From Erinaceus europaeus (lineage: Eukaryota > Chordata > Mammalia > Eulipotyphla > Erinaceidae), in the NCBI RefSeq assembly GCF_950295315.1, contig NC_080164.1:115144890-115208889 (forward strand): DNA of 64,000 nt, written 5' to 3'. The notes under the pieces were generated by a model. It had not been told where the DNA came from. It saw nothing but the letters and a program-made list of their open reading frames with translations, and did not search any database. Positions 31,195 through 41,733 of this stretch are shown here, in pieces; positions within the stretch are counted from its first letter, which is position 1; each line of letters starts with the position of its first letter. The translations under genes were made by a program, and so were the position numbers.

Positions 31195-31318
31195 GTTTTG
31201 TCCATGGTCATCACCAACACCTACCTAAAGATTTTCCATGGTCTTTTAGCTAAATATTTTCCAGGGTCATCACCTAGCTAAAGATATTCACCTAACTAAA
31301 GATTTTCCAGGGTCCTGT
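31195..31318. repeat. Degenerate tandem repeat, core 'ctaaagattttccagggtc'
   Basis: The core appears as 'ctaaagattttccatggtc', 'ctaaatattttccagggtc' and 'ctaaagattttccagggtc', with 'atcacctagctaaagatatt' units between. It looks like a decayed minisatellite with units of about 25-47 bp. Confidence 0.75.
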
Positions 31319-31756
31319 TTCTCCTGTGTTGAAAAGAGCTATAGTTCGCAATCTTGTTTATGCTGATAATTTTTAAAAAATTTGTAATACTTTTATATCT
31401 ACGTAAAGTTGTAAAGATAAAGTACCTCAGATAAAGTACCTAGTCTACCTTACCCTACAATGATAATATTTTACTGATACCTTTGCTTAGACAGGAAGAC
31501 TGTTCACTCAACTCCAGAGTTAGTTTCAATAGATTCCTTTCCATTTTTCACTGACTTCTTTTGCTTTGCCAGAACTCTTTCAAGGATACTACATTATACT
31601 TCATTGCTTTGTTTTCTAGGCCTCCCATGACTCCACCCAATGGTCTGTGCTGTTTCTGCTCTGGTTTACCATTATCTTGAGGGTCTCTTTGAAATTTATC
31701 AAGTACGGCATTGAATAGACCTAGAGCTAGCTTTTGTCTGTCTGTCTATGTATCTA
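31319..31756. other. Unassigned sequence
   Basis: Contains a small direct duplication 'agataaagtacct' near 31416-31442. No repeat family or exon recognised. Confidence 0.5.
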
Positions 31757-32038
31757 TCATTTATTTATTGTCACCAGGGTTATCACTGATGTTTAGTACC
31801 TGCATGGTGACTCCACTGCTCCAGGTGGCCTTTTTTTTGGGATAAAAATAGAGAGAAATTGAGAGAGAAGAGAAAATAGGGCGAAAGAGAGAGACCTGCA
31901 GCACTGCTTCACCATTCTTGAAGCTTCCCCTCCGCCCCCTGTATCTGGGGACTTGGAGTTTGAACACAAGTCCTTGTGCATGGTGACGTGTCTTGGTGGC
32001 AGTGGATGGTGGTGGTAGTAGGCCACCACTTGGCCCAG
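31757..32038 (-). mobile_element. SINE-A with 3' extension, antisense, diverged
   Basis: 'caccagggttatcactgatg', 'gactccactgctccaggtgg', 'gagagaaattgagagagaag' and head end 'aggccaccacttggccc'. Confidence 0.82.
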
Positions 32039-33074
32039 CCTATATGACTTTTATTTGCCAAATATTTAAAGAAGACTTTGGTTTTGATTTCCAGATCTTT
32101 CGAGACCTCTCGCTAGTAAGTCCGGTTGCTTTGTACTCACTGAGATAAGTGCAGCTTTATTTAGGTATGCTCTTCATCATTTTATTCCGTACAATGCCCC
32201 TCCCATGGTTATTGTTTTCCTCAGCTGTACCTGTAGTGTGGCAGCTTCTTTAGAACTCCTGAATCTACTCATGGTGGTTGAAGCACTGAGACATTTGGAC
32301 CCTCCAGAAGACACAGACAGAGGGACAATCTGGTGAGCTTTGAAGGGTGTCAGCAAGTTCTGCTTGCCATCTGTGACCGGGAAAGCTGCAGGAGGTGATT
32401 TAAATGCATTCTAACAAGAGAACTCATTTCAGTCCCAGGGAGTTTTGTGCAAATGGGGCTGTTGTCCACTGATACAGAGTTTAGCTGACAGGTGTCTGGA
32501 AAGTCTGTTGCTGAACATTAAGATCCCAGGTTCTTATTGGCACATCAAGTATATCTAAAGGGAATTCACAGCTAAAGACCAAGAGCTACAGCTCCAAAAA
32601 CAAACAAACAAGCAAAACAGAGTACATATTAGGCCAGGATCCAGGAGACACAGAGGTCAAGGCAGCAATGTGACAGTGCAAGGACAGCAGGTGTGGGAGG
32701 AACTGGATGAGTCTGGGAGAGTCAAGATCAGAAGAAAATGTGGCCTTGAGTGGCAGGGATAGGAAAGAAGCTTGCATGGTGGTGACTTCCTGTGCCATGG
32801 AACCTAGAGAAGGGTTCTACAGAGATGCTGGAGGATTCTCAGGGTAACCCCACAGTGCTTACTTAGCCTCTGGCTTGGGAAGCCTGGCCTTGGCTCCAGT
32901 GTGGCCATGGGTTTCAGAGCACAGTAAGCGGGAGTCTCGGCTACTTTTTGCCCCATAGATGGAGCACTGAGGCTTATCTTTAGGACCATCCCAGTCTATC
33001 TCAATGAGAGTGGCTAGACTCTGTCCAGGTCATAGAGCAATGACTCACTCAAACTGATTTTTGGAACCTGGGGG
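32039..33074. other. Unassigned sequence
   Basis: About 1 kb with no young SINE. Minus-strand frames at 32586-32798 and 32804-32989 lack any recognisable domain. Confidence 0.5.
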
Positions 33075-33088
33075 TGGAATTAATTTTA

Positions 33089-33312
33089 AAGATTTATTTG
33101 AAAAAATATGTTTATTTATTTATTGGATAGAAACAGCCAGCAATTGAGAGGAACTGGGAGCTAGAGAGGAAGAGAGACAGAGAGATACTTGCAGCCCTGC
33201 TTCACCACTCAACAAATCTTTTACTCTGAAGGTGGGGACTGGGGGCTCAAATCTGGGTCCTTGTGTATTGTAATATGTGCGCTCAACCAGGTGCACCATC
33301 ACCCGTCCCCAT
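33089..33312 (-). mobile_element. SINE-B, antisense, with 14-bp duplication
   Basis: Flanked by a perfect 'tggaattaatttta' (33075-33088 and 33313-33326). Tail 'tttatttattggatagaaac', head 'gtgcaccatcacccgtcccc'. First of four antisense SINE-Bs within 1.1 kb. Confidence 0.95.
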
Positions 33313-33429
33313 TGGAATTAATTTTATAAGGGGGGGGATAAATAGATCCATTCTAGAAAGAAGAGAACAGATATGGAGGTTACAAACCAGCTTGAGCTAT
33401 TGCTTGCTCACTGAGGGTTGCTATTTTTT

Positions 33430-33645
33430 AAAAATATTTTATTTATTTATTTACTTTTTTATTTTGGATAGAGAAAGAAGTGGAGAGGGAAGAGGGGGGA
33501 GAGAGAGAGACACTTGAAGTCTTGCTTCACCACTTGTGAAGTTTCCTCTCTCCCTGTAGGTGGGGGGGAGGACCAGGGGCTTGAACCTGGGTCCTTGCAC
33601 ACTGTAATGCATGTGTTCAACCAGGTGTGCCACCACCTGCCCCTA
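33430..33645 (-). mobile_element. SINE-B, antisense
   Basis: Tail 'ttattttggatagagaaaga', body 'ccaggggcttgaacctgggt', head 'gtgccaccacctgcccct'. A short 'ttgctatt' repeat flanks it. Confidence 0.93.
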
Positions 33646-33674
33646 GGATTGCTATTATTATTAGAGTAGTTTCT

Positions 33675-33882
33675 TTTAATATTTTATTTATTTATTATTG
33701 GATAGAGACAGAGAGGAATTGAGAGAGAAGGAGGAGATAGAGAGGGAGCTAGAGAGACACCTTCAGCCCTGCTTCACCACTTACAAAACTTTCCCCCTGC
33801 AGGCGGGGACCAGGGGCTTGAACCCGGGTCCTTGAACACTGTAATGTGAGTGCTTAACCAGGTGTGCCACTGCCTGGCCCAT
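33675..33882 (-). mobile_element. SINE-B, antisense, with 15-bp duplication
   Basis: Flanked by a perfect 'attagagtagtttct' (33660-33674 and 33883-33897). Well-preserved B box (reverse 'ggcttgaacccgggt'). Confidence 0.96.
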
Positions 33883-33942
33883 ATTAGAGTAGTTTCTAAA
33901 GGTTCTTAGAGGGTGTCAGAGTGTTTTTACCTTTAGTCCCTC

Positions 33943-34143
33943 CCCCTTTATTTTTATTTTATAGGACAGAGAGAAATTGAGAGAGGAAGGGTGATAGAGA
34001 TAGGCAGAGAAAGAGAAATACCTGTAGCACTGCTTCACTGCTCATGAAGCACCCTCCTGCAGGTGGGGACTGGAGGCTTGAACCTGGGTCCTTACACAGG
34101 GCAGTAAGTGTAATTATTAGAGTGCAACACCACCCAGCACCAG
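33943..34143 (-). mobile_element. SINE-B, antisense, diverged
   Basis: 'taggacagagagaaattgag', 'ggcttgaacctgggtcctta', head 'gcaacaccacccagcacc'. Followed by a (GT)n run at 34150-34181. Confidence 0.85.
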
Positions 34144-34147
34144 ATTT

Positions 34148-34182
<35 letters not shown>

Positions 34183-34194
34183 TCAGTGTGGCCT

Positions 34195-34331
34195 CAGTGC
34201 TCCAGTTAAACCTTTTTGAGAGGGAGGGAGCGAGGGAGGGAAAGAGCATTGCAGCTTCCCTGGTCTCTTAGCACTCCTATAGATTGTACTGGGGACTGAA
34301 CCCAGGCCACACATATGAAAAAAAAAAAAAA
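34195..34331 (-). mobile_element. SINE-C, antisense
   Basis: 'gggactgaacccaggccaca' and 'catatg' match the reverse of the SINE-C B box. An A run (34318-34331) follows. Confidence 0.6.
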
Positions 34332-34397
34332 GGGTGGGGCCCTCCTTGATGTGCTGCAGCTACAATTTGTAAGTTATTATCCAGTGTTATTTATGAC

Positions 34398-34506
34398 ATG
34401 CTGGGCCAACAAAATAGCTCACTTGCATAGTTTCCCGGCTTTACTATATATGATACCAAGCCTGGTCCCAACTGCATTGGAGGAAGCTTCAGTGTTTTGG
34501 TCTATC

Positions 34507-34558
<52 letters not shown>

Positions 34559-34559
34559 C
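34398..34559 (+). mobile_element. SINE-C, sense, tail expanded to (TATC)n
   Basis: 'gctgggccaacaaaatagct', 'accaagcctggtcccaactg' and 'gaggaagcttcagtgttttg'. The CT-rich tail has become a tetranucleotide array at 34507-34559. Confidence 0.8.
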
Positions 34560-34917
34560 AAATAATTGTTCCTGAGTGAAACCACAGAGATGACCAAGAG
34601 AGAAATACCCAAATATCTCTTCTCATTTCCTTTCTAGCAGTATTACTCACAGTACTCCATGCAGTATTTTTTGTATATGTACAGTTCTTTCTGTGTGTAT
34701 TCTTCATAAGATATACTTTATAGGCTAAATGACTTTCTCTTAGAATTTCCTAAAATCTGACCCTGACCATATACAATATGCAGTGAGGACAAAACACTGT
34801 TCTCTACTGCTGACCTTTAGCATGGAGACTCTGTGACTGGTGTATGATTTAGGTGTGCTGATCAATCCTCACATATCATTGTGATGGCTACTATAAGTGG
34901 AATTTCTCTCTCTCTCT
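34560..34917. other. Unassigned sequence
   Basis: No repeat family or exon recognised. Confidence 0.5.
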
Positions 34918-35139
34918 TTTAATTTTCCCTTTTGTTGCCCTTTATTTTTTATTGTTGTTGTTGTTATTGATATTGTCGTTGTCAGATAGGACAGAGAGAA
35001 ATGGAGAGAAGAGAGGAAGACAGAGGGGAAGAGAAAAAGATAGACACCTGCAGACCTGCTTCACCACCTGTGAAGCAACTCCCTTGCAGGTGGGGAGTTG
35101 TGGACTCAAACCAGGATCCTTATACCAATCCTTGCACTT
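34918..35139 (-). mobile_element. SINE-A short form, antisense
   Basis: 'ttaattttcccttttgttgc', GTT-rich stretch, 'gataggacagagagaaatgg', 'ctgcagacctgcttcaccac'. The head is cut at 'ccaatccttgcact', where a G-run and a sense SINE-B begin. Confidence 0.9.
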
Positions 35140-35145
35140 TTTTTG

Positions 35146-35372
35146 GGGGGGGGGCTGGGTAGTGGCGCACCTGGTTGAGCAAACATGTTATAATGCACAA
35201 GGACCCAGGTTCAAGCCCCCAGTCCCCACCTGCAGGGGAAAGCTTCACAAGTGGTGAAGCCGTGCTTCAGGTGTCTCTCTGTCTCTCTCCCTCTCTCTCT
35301 ATCCTTCCCTTCTCTCTCGATTTCTGACGGTCTCTATCCAATATATAAAGATAATAAAATAATTAAGAAAGT
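35146..35372 (+). mobile_element. SINE-B, sense
   Basis: Preceded by a G10 run. Head 'ggggctgggtagtggcgcac', tail 'tctatccaatatataaagat'. Near-complete. Confidence 0.93.
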
Positions 35373-35618
35373 GAAAAAATCTGATTCCTTTAAAAATGAT
35401 TATCAATATTGTAAGATAACAGGGGTATAATCCCACCACCAGAGTTCCGTTTCCCCTCCCCTCCATTGGAAACTTCCCTATTCTTTTATCCCTCTCGGAG
35501 TATGGACAAAAATTCCTTATGGAATGCAAAAGGTGGGAGGCCTGGCTTCTGTAATTGCTTCTCCACTGCACATGGGTGTTGACAGGTGGATCTATACCCC
35601 CAGCCTGTTCCCCACCCC

Positions 35619-35925
35619 CTTTTTTTGCCTCCAGGCTTATCGCTGGACACAGTGCTTACATTATGAATCCACTGCTCCTAAAAGCCATTTCCCCCCATTT
35701 TTGTTGCCCTTGTTATTGTTGTTATTGGATAGGACAGGGAGAAATTGAGAGAGGAGGGGAAGACAGAGAGTGGGAGTGAAAGACAGACACCTGCAGACCT
35801 GCTACACCGTTTGTGAAGTGATGTCCCCAGCAGGTGGGGAGCCAGGGGCTTGAACCAGGATCCTTACAAAGGTCCTTGCACTTCATGCCATGTGTGCTTA
35901 ACCCACTGCTCTATTGCCTGGCACC
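35619..35925 (-). mobile_element. SINE-A with 3' extension, antisense, inside E
   Basis: 'ttgcctccaggcttatcgct' to 'ctgctctattgcctggcacc'. E sequence lies on both sides with a diverged duplication ('cccagcct'). Confidence 0.9.
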
Positions 35926-36052
35926 CTCCCAGCCTATTTATTTCTTCCCCTAGTGGGGTAGGGTTCTAGAAAGGTGAGCTTCCAGGACACATTGGTAAGG
36001 TCATCTGCCCAAAAAAGTCAGAATGGCGTCTTGGTGGTTGAAAAACATTAAG

Positions 36053-36125
36053 GTATAAATTGTTTAATATACAGGAACAGCACAAATTGTTTAATATACA
36101 GCACAAATTGTTTAATATACAGGAA
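36053..36125. repeat. Three-copy tandem repeat inside E
   Basis: The unit 'aaattgtttaatatacag' occurs three times, with 'cac' and 'gaacag' spacers. Other E copies have one 'aaattgtt' here, so it expanded locally. Confidence 0.9.
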
Positions 36126-36290
36126 CCCAATGGTAGGAATGGAGCAGATGAAATCAAGAATCTGTGGGAAGAAGCTAGAAAATCTATTTTAGGTATGTTC
36201 CATAGGGCCCATGATTTTAGTAAATTTCTGCCTGAGCCTCATAGCTAACATGTAGGTGGACTAAAAGTATTGTCTGGGGAGATGGTGTAA

Positions 36291-36526
36291 GAGTTGACAT
36301 TTCTATACTTTTTTATTGACATTGCTTATTCCCTCTCCGCCCTCCTGCATGGTTTAAGCTAATGTGATTTTCATTCAGTCATCCAGTAATAAAATTGTGA
36401 ATTTATCTTGTTCTCCGAATGATCAGGACCAAAGTTTTCCTAAAGATCCAACTGCCACTAAAGAAACTAGAAAAAAAAGTTTGTGGTCTTTTGTAGCAGT
36501 GCTGGATACTGGGGAGTGGGGTGGGG

Positions 36527-36528
<2 letters not shown>
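36291..36528. other. Unassigned sequence
   Basis: No repeat family or exon recognised. Confidence 0.5.

Positions 36529-36585
<57 letters not shown>
36529..36585. repeat. (TG)n microsatellite
   Basis: About 28 TG units, uninterrupted. Unassigned sequence follows to 36871. Confidence 0.98.
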
Positions 36586-36587
<2 letters not shown>

Positions 36588-36869
36588 AATGCCCAGTGGA
36601 AGGTGATGATTGTGTAGAGGCTGAAGTTTGCTGACAACCATCTTAGAGAAATGTGAAATAGTATCCCTGTGACAGCACTCTCTAAGTCAACATTTCCTAA
36701 TAAAATGATTAAGTTCAAAAATACATGTTGGTAAATTATAGTTGACAAGATCCTTTATAGAAGTGTGTTCCTTGAGTTGTACATGAAGGTGCTGCCCTCC
36801 TCACCGTACTCTTCTCTTTTCAGGCTGCTTTGTTGCAGTTGGCTCTTCTCATGCTTCTCCCTCCAAACT

Positions 36870-36871
<2 letters not shown>

Positions 36872-36925
<54 letters not shown>
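36872..36925. repeat. (TG)n microsatellite
   Basis: About 27 TG units, 290 bp from the previous TG array. Confidence 0.98.
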
Positions 36926-36929
<4 letters not shown>

Positions 36930-36984
36930 ATCTGGTCTACAACCCATACTTTATCATCTCAGAAAGATCTATTATCCATCCTTA

Positions 36985-37042
<58 letters not shown>
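36985..37042. repeat. (TATC)n microsatellite
   Basis: About 14 tetranucleotide units. Unassigned AT-rich DNA follows to 37255. Confidence 0.97.
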
Positions 37043-37255
37043 CTTTTAGTTGACTTGGAGAACAGATAAGAACATAGGGCACATATTTGAAACTGCACAT
37101 TTTATAATCTTTGAAAGTTCTCAGTCATGTTGTTGATCTTTTCTGATTTATTATTCATTAGACGTGAGAGCTTGGGTTTCTATTTTTATTCACTGTGGAA
37201 ATTGACACAGTAATGTGTTATTGTTGTTAATATACTAATAATTATTGTTAATATT

Positions 37256-37482
37256 ATTTTGCCATCAATTTTATCACTGGTACTTGGTACTGGACTCCAC
37301 CACCATTTCCCAGTGATAATTATTTTATTTTTTAATAGAGGGTAAGAAACAAAGAGAGAGAGAGGAGAGACACCTGTGACACTTGCTTCACTGTTCATGA
37401 AGCCTCCTTCCTACTGGTGGGGAGGAGAGGCTTGAACACAGGTCTTTGCACATGATTATGAGTGTGCCACAGCTGAACCCCA
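37256..37482 (-). mobile_element. Old SINE-A/B hybrid, antisense
   Basis: 'gccatcaattttatcactgg', then 'gacacttgcttcactgttca', 'aggcttgaacacaggtcttt' and a degraded head 'gtgccacagctgaacccc'. Confidence 0.7.
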
Positions 37483-37955
37483 GTCTTTATGTTATAAACA
37501 GATATTATTGAGTTGCCATTGGTTACCATACTGGGCAGTTTTGGATGTGCAGCTTCACACCCCTCTGTGTGCAGATGTCTCACTTCCCCCACCACCAAGC
37601 CCCTAGCACCACCACTTCTCCCCTTTCTCCTTCTCCTTCCCCCTTTTCTCTGATTACCATTATATCTTACATAGACTATGACTTTTTGTTGTGTTATACA
37701 AGCTTGTTTGCTTTGATTATCTGTATTCTTCACATGACTGAAACCATCTAGCAACTGTCTTTTGCTTCCTGACCTAACTTTGATTAGTGTAATCACTTCA
37801 AGTTCTGTCCATGTTATAATGAAAGTCACAGTTTTAATCTTTTTAATAGCTTAATAGTATTCCACTGCGTATACATGCTACAACTGCTTTGTCCAGCCAT
37901 TTATTGGGCATTTAGGAGTGACTGCCCATCTTCTTTCTGAGCTTTCTTTTGTTAG
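37483..37955 (-). mobile_element. Old L1 3' region, antisense
   Basis: 'cacttcccccaccaccaagc' (3' UTR), 'catgactgaaaccatctagc', 'aatagtattccactgcgtat' and 'cagccatttattgggcattt' are the antisense of L1 ORF2 C-terminal and 3' UTR sequence in a decayed subfamily. Confidence 0.75.
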
Positions 37956-38159
37956 AGACAGTATTACAAACCTAATCTGAGTGGGTCTCACCTCCCAGTC
38001 TGAAAATGCTACCGTGCTTCACATGATATTCTGTCACAAGTAATTGGTGTTTTTTTTTTTTTTTTTCATATGAATGACACAGAAGATTTGCCTTCCTGGA
38101 AGCCTTAAAAAAATCAACAGTAAATTCTTTAGAATCTGTTCAATTTGTTGCAAATTGAA

Positions 38160-38670
38160 CCCATGATAGGCTGTTGCAACAATGCTGCACAACTCTTGTT
38201 GTCATGTCACCTTAGCACTGTGACTTGATTGCATCTCCAAGTCAGCAGTGGGCTCTAGCTCTACCACCTGTAGACCTGAAGCGGATTTATGACCCATTTT
38301 TGACAAATGCATGTGGCTGAAATGTGTCCTGCCAAGTTTGGAGCTGGAGCCTTAAGAGCTCTTGGAGCTTTACTCCTGACCTTAATGGAATCTTGAAGCC
38401 ACTACCCAATGCTGAACCCTGATTAGTCTACTGAAAATTAGGAGTCAGGTGTAGGGGAAGGAGGCTTCCCAGCAGATGCCCAGCCCTGACTGCAGATGTG
38501 TGAGTGAGGTCATCTTGGACCTGCCAAACCCAGCTGACAGCTATGTGGCTGATACCAAGTAAGGCTGGAGAAAGTGTTCAGACTTACAGCACCTAGAATT
38601 TGCGAGAAATAATAATTTTTGATAGCTGAATTTTAGAGTGGTCTATACACAGTGACAGATAACAGAAATA
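38160..38670 (+). mobile_element. Probable MaLR/MLT1-type LTR remnant
   Basis: The end 'gcgagaaataataatttttg', 'gctgaattttagagtggtct', 'acagtgacagataacagaaa' follows the 3' end of MLT1-like LTRs (gataataaatgtttgttgtttt, aagccactaagttttgg). The upstream part has 'gatgcccagccctgactgca'. Ancient, noncoding, low identity. Unassigned sequence with a T17 run lies at 37956-38159. Confidence 0.45.
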
Positions 38671-40574
38671 AGCCTGAATAAAGAACAGCCTAGCAACATG
38701 GGAACCTTAGACTGAGATACATTCTAGATTGACAGAACATAGTTGGAAACATTTTTGGTCTCATGTTTCATTAACAATTAGTGTGACTTTGGATTCTGAT
38801 CAACAGTACAGCTTTGTTGTGTGCTTCCATCCAGGAGTAAATTTCAGAATTTTCCTGCCACTAAATAGAATTTTCAGGGCAGCTATGTTTTGTTTTTCCT
38901 TAGGAAACTTAACTCCTGACCTGTCACTCTGTATGCCAGTTTGAGGAGTTTAGGACTTCTAACATATGGTTATTGACAGATAAATTTTGGAAAAGAAAAA
39001 AGAAATGCCCATTCCTTGTAGTTTTTCTTAAATGTTGTTGCTTCTTTCATCATTTGAGATGAGTTCTCTATAGTTTCTTCTTCGCATCCTTAACAAAAAG
39101 GAGTCTCAGTTATTTAATTACAGGTAGTATCCATCTGGAGTTCCAGTGAGAGTCACCAGACCTGGTTTTGATCAGCTCTTTACAGATCTGAAGGCTTTTT
39201 GTTGTTGTTGTTGGAAAAGAGGTGGCCTCTTTATTTTTGATTTTGCTAGAAATTAGTGGTTGCCAGGCAACCAGTTTGCCCATCAGCTTCTCAAAGCCAG
39301 AGGGGTTGCTAGGTAAATTGCTTACAGTTTTTTTTTTCCTTTTCTTAGAAATGATCAGATGTATCCAGATATGTCCTGAGATTCAGAAAAGTATCCTGGG
39401 TGCACCAGGGCCACAAAGAAAAAGGCAGTCAGTGACTATTCTTAATTGTTCTTTGCTACAGTCCTACTCCCCAAATCTTGAGATGCATCCATGTTTGCTT
39501 TTAACAGCCTCTTTTTTTTATCTAGGTGCTTTTTATCCACTTCTAACTATCTCACTGCTTTCCCTGAATGTATCCTCCTCTGTGGATTCAAAAGGTTTAA
39601 GGTTTAGAGGCCTAAAACTCTCCTCTAAGGCTTTGCTTCAGTCCCTCTTCTGCTCAACATTTTAGTGTCACCCTCAAAATCATCATATACATACATAGTT
39701 CTGTTTGGTTTGTAGTTAGAGTAATTAGGCAAACAGATAAAAGAAAGCATGAATATAATAATAAAAAGAGCACTAAGCTATCAGTGAAGAGGCTTGATGT
39801 ACTCTGAGTTTGGGAAAAACTGGATACAGTAGCCTCCTTATGACCTGTCACCTCCATAATCTGGCTGTGAGGGAACTGAACATTATAATCTCTAAAATCA
39901 TGAAGAGTACAAATATTTCCAAAAGTCTAGGTAAGAACCTCTGTCTTTCAAGATGCATTGCACCCTAGTTTAGGAAAAGAAAAAAAAATTACTCATTAAG
40001 ATGAAGCTCACTCGCAGTGCTAGAGAGCATCATAGAAGGCGACAAAATCAGCAGAGGTATCCTGTTGCCTGACGCTAATTGTAAACATTTAAAAGGAACT
40101 CAGAAAGCTTTCATAAGCAGTGGAATGAAGGGGAAAAGATAAGAATGTTAGCTCCTGAACACTGGTCCCATCTCTCTCTCTTTTTTAAAAAGATGTATGG
40201 TTGTGTTGCTATTATATAATTGAGTGTATTTACTCATTATAGAATTATAAGCTGTATTGGTAAGAAGTTAATTTAGTAATGATAACGGACTCTTCTAGAA
40301 GCATGATGCATTTGATAGCTACCACAGCCCAGCAAAATAGTTAGAAACAAGGCAATGTATCTTACTTATTACACGTATTTAGAGGTGATCTTTTGGTTAA
40401 TCGACATAAAATAACAATGAGCATGAAATAAATTTCATTAAAAAAGACTTGAAACTAGAACTTAACAAATAAATGAAATATCAAGGGCCTAGTCCTTGCA
40501 CTGCCCCCACCCCAAGTCATTAAAAAGCAACTAGAAATTGGTGAGCTCACTTTATAGGAACCCAGGTGAACTTT
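38671..40574. other. Longest stretch without young SINEs
   Basis: About 1.9 kb with no recognised young repeat. A plus-strand frame at 39222-39665 (147 codons) shows no domain and its composition looks random. The region holds a palindromic X-box-like site (39257-39273). It could hold conserved regulatory sequence, but I see no exon. Confidence 0.5.
39257..39273. promoter_or_regulatory. RFX X-box-like palindrome
   Basis: The site 'tggttgccaggcaacca' is a perfect 8+1+8 inverted repeat and contains GTTGCC-N-GGCAAC, which fits the X-box bound by RFX factors with a one-base spacer. A weaker 'ggttgctaggtaaa' half-site-like match lies 30 bp downstream. Function is unknown. Confidence 0.45.
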
Positions 40575-40715
40575 ATCTCTCTATATATCTATCTCTCCTA
40601 CCCTCTTGATTTCTGGCTGTATCTATCTAATAAATAAAGATCATAAAAATTAAAAAAATTCTTAAAATGCATACTTAAAAAAAAAGGAAGTGGGCAGAAG
40701 ATTTGAATAGCTGAG
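40575..40715 (+). mobile_element. SINE-B tail plus L1-like segment, duplicate of 41.7 kb
   Basis: 'ctaccctcttgatttctggc' to 'taataaataaagat' is a SINE-B tail. It continues as 'ttaaaatgcatacttaaaaa' and 'gggcagaagatttgaatag', just as at 41657-41770. The head is missing. Confidence 0.75.
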
Positions 40716-40846
40716 TGAGTAACCAGTAAAGGAAAAACAAATGAAAAATGTATTAATGTTGTAAAAAAAGTAATGGTACTTTTGCTCAGCTTTGCCCCTC
40801 TATCCCCTAGCACAGCCTTGTTCTGGAGGTGGCCACCCAACTTCCA

Positions 40847-40970
40847 GTCTGCCATGATTATCTGCTCTGGTTGCCACAACAAAATACTGTGTATGGGGGC
40901 CAGGGTGGTGCTTAAACAACAGACTCATTTTTTCTGTTTTGAAGGCTGTGATTTCAGGTGACTTTTAAAA
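40847..40970 (+). mobile_element. Ancient repeat fragment, same family as 46.2 kb
   Basis: 'ctggttgccacaacaaaata' and 'gcttaaacaacagactcatt' match the common mammalian repeat that begins 'ggctgctataacaaaatgcc', probably an LTR-type element. Confidence 0.5.
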
Positions 40971-41169
40971 TATTTGCCTCAGAAAAACAAACAAACAGGA
41001 GTATATCAAATTGAAAAGCTTCTACACATCAAAAGAAAATTTCATAAAGATAAGCAGGAAACCCAGCAAATGGGAGGAGATATTTGCACACTATACTTCA
41101 GACAAGCGGTTGATATCAAACATCTGTAAAGAACTCATACAGCTCAACAAAAAGAAAAAGGACAGCCCA

Positions 41170-41455
41170 GAGTTGGGCGGTAGCACAGCAGGCTAAACAC
41201 ATGTGGCGCGAAGCTCAAGGGCCAGTGTAAGGATCCCAGTTCGAGCCCCCAGCTCTCCACCTGTAGGGGAGTTGCTTCGTGTGTGGTGAAGCAAGTCTGC
41301 AAGTGTCTATCTTTCTGTCCCCGTCTCTGTCTTCCCCTCCTCTCTCCATTTCTCTCTGTCCTATCTAACTACGACAGTAATAATAACTACAACAACAATA
41401 AAAACAACACAGGCAACAAAAGGGAAAATAAATAAATTTAAAAAATTTAAAAAAG
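41170..41455 (+). mobile_element. SINE-A short form, sense, inside L1
   Basis: Head 'gagttgggcggtagcacagc', B box 'agttcgagccccc', CAA-rich end and A/T-rich tail. An 8-bp duplication 'acagccca' (41162-41169 and 41457-41464) flanks it. Confidence 0.93.
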
Positions 41456-41502
41456 AACAGCCCAATAAGAAAGTGTGGTAGAAGGGGGCAGATGGTGGTG
41501 CT

Positions 41503-41733
41503 GGGGCCAGGTGGTAGTGCACCTGGTTCAGTGCACTTGTTACAATGCTCAAGGACCCAGGTTCAAGCTCCTGATCCCTGTCTGCAGGGGGAAAGTTTTG
41601 CAAGTGGTGAGGCAGTGATGCAGGTGTCTTTCCTTATCTCTCCCTCTCTGTCTCCCCCTACCCTCTTGATATCTGGCTGTATCTATCTAATAAATAAAGA
41701 TAATAAAAATAAAAAATGCTTTAAAATGCATAC
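41503..41733 (+). mobile_element. SINE-B, sense, inside L1
   Basis: Head 'ggggccaggtggtagtgcac', tail 'atctaataaataaagataat'. L1 sequence ('aagaaagtg') occurs on both sides. Confidence 0.92.

Larger units (their letters stand above)
35385..36290 (-). mobile_element. Element E variant, split by a SINE-A
   Basis: The tail differs from most copies ('attgtaagataacaggggta') but 'cccaccaccagagttccgtt' and 'tctggcttctgtaattgctt' are shared. E resumes after the SINE-A at 35926 ('tcccagcctatttatttctt') and continues to 'tgtctggggagatggtgtaa'. It contains a local triplication at 36053-36125. Confidence 0.85.

Noticed and set aside
36529..37042. TG and TATC arrays as a CRISPR or telomere-like structure
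   Set aside because: They are simple di- and tetranucleotide microsatellites with no spacers and no TTAGGG units.
39222..39665. 147-codon plus-strand open frame
   Set aside because: No recognisable domain, composition like random translation, no splice or promoter context.
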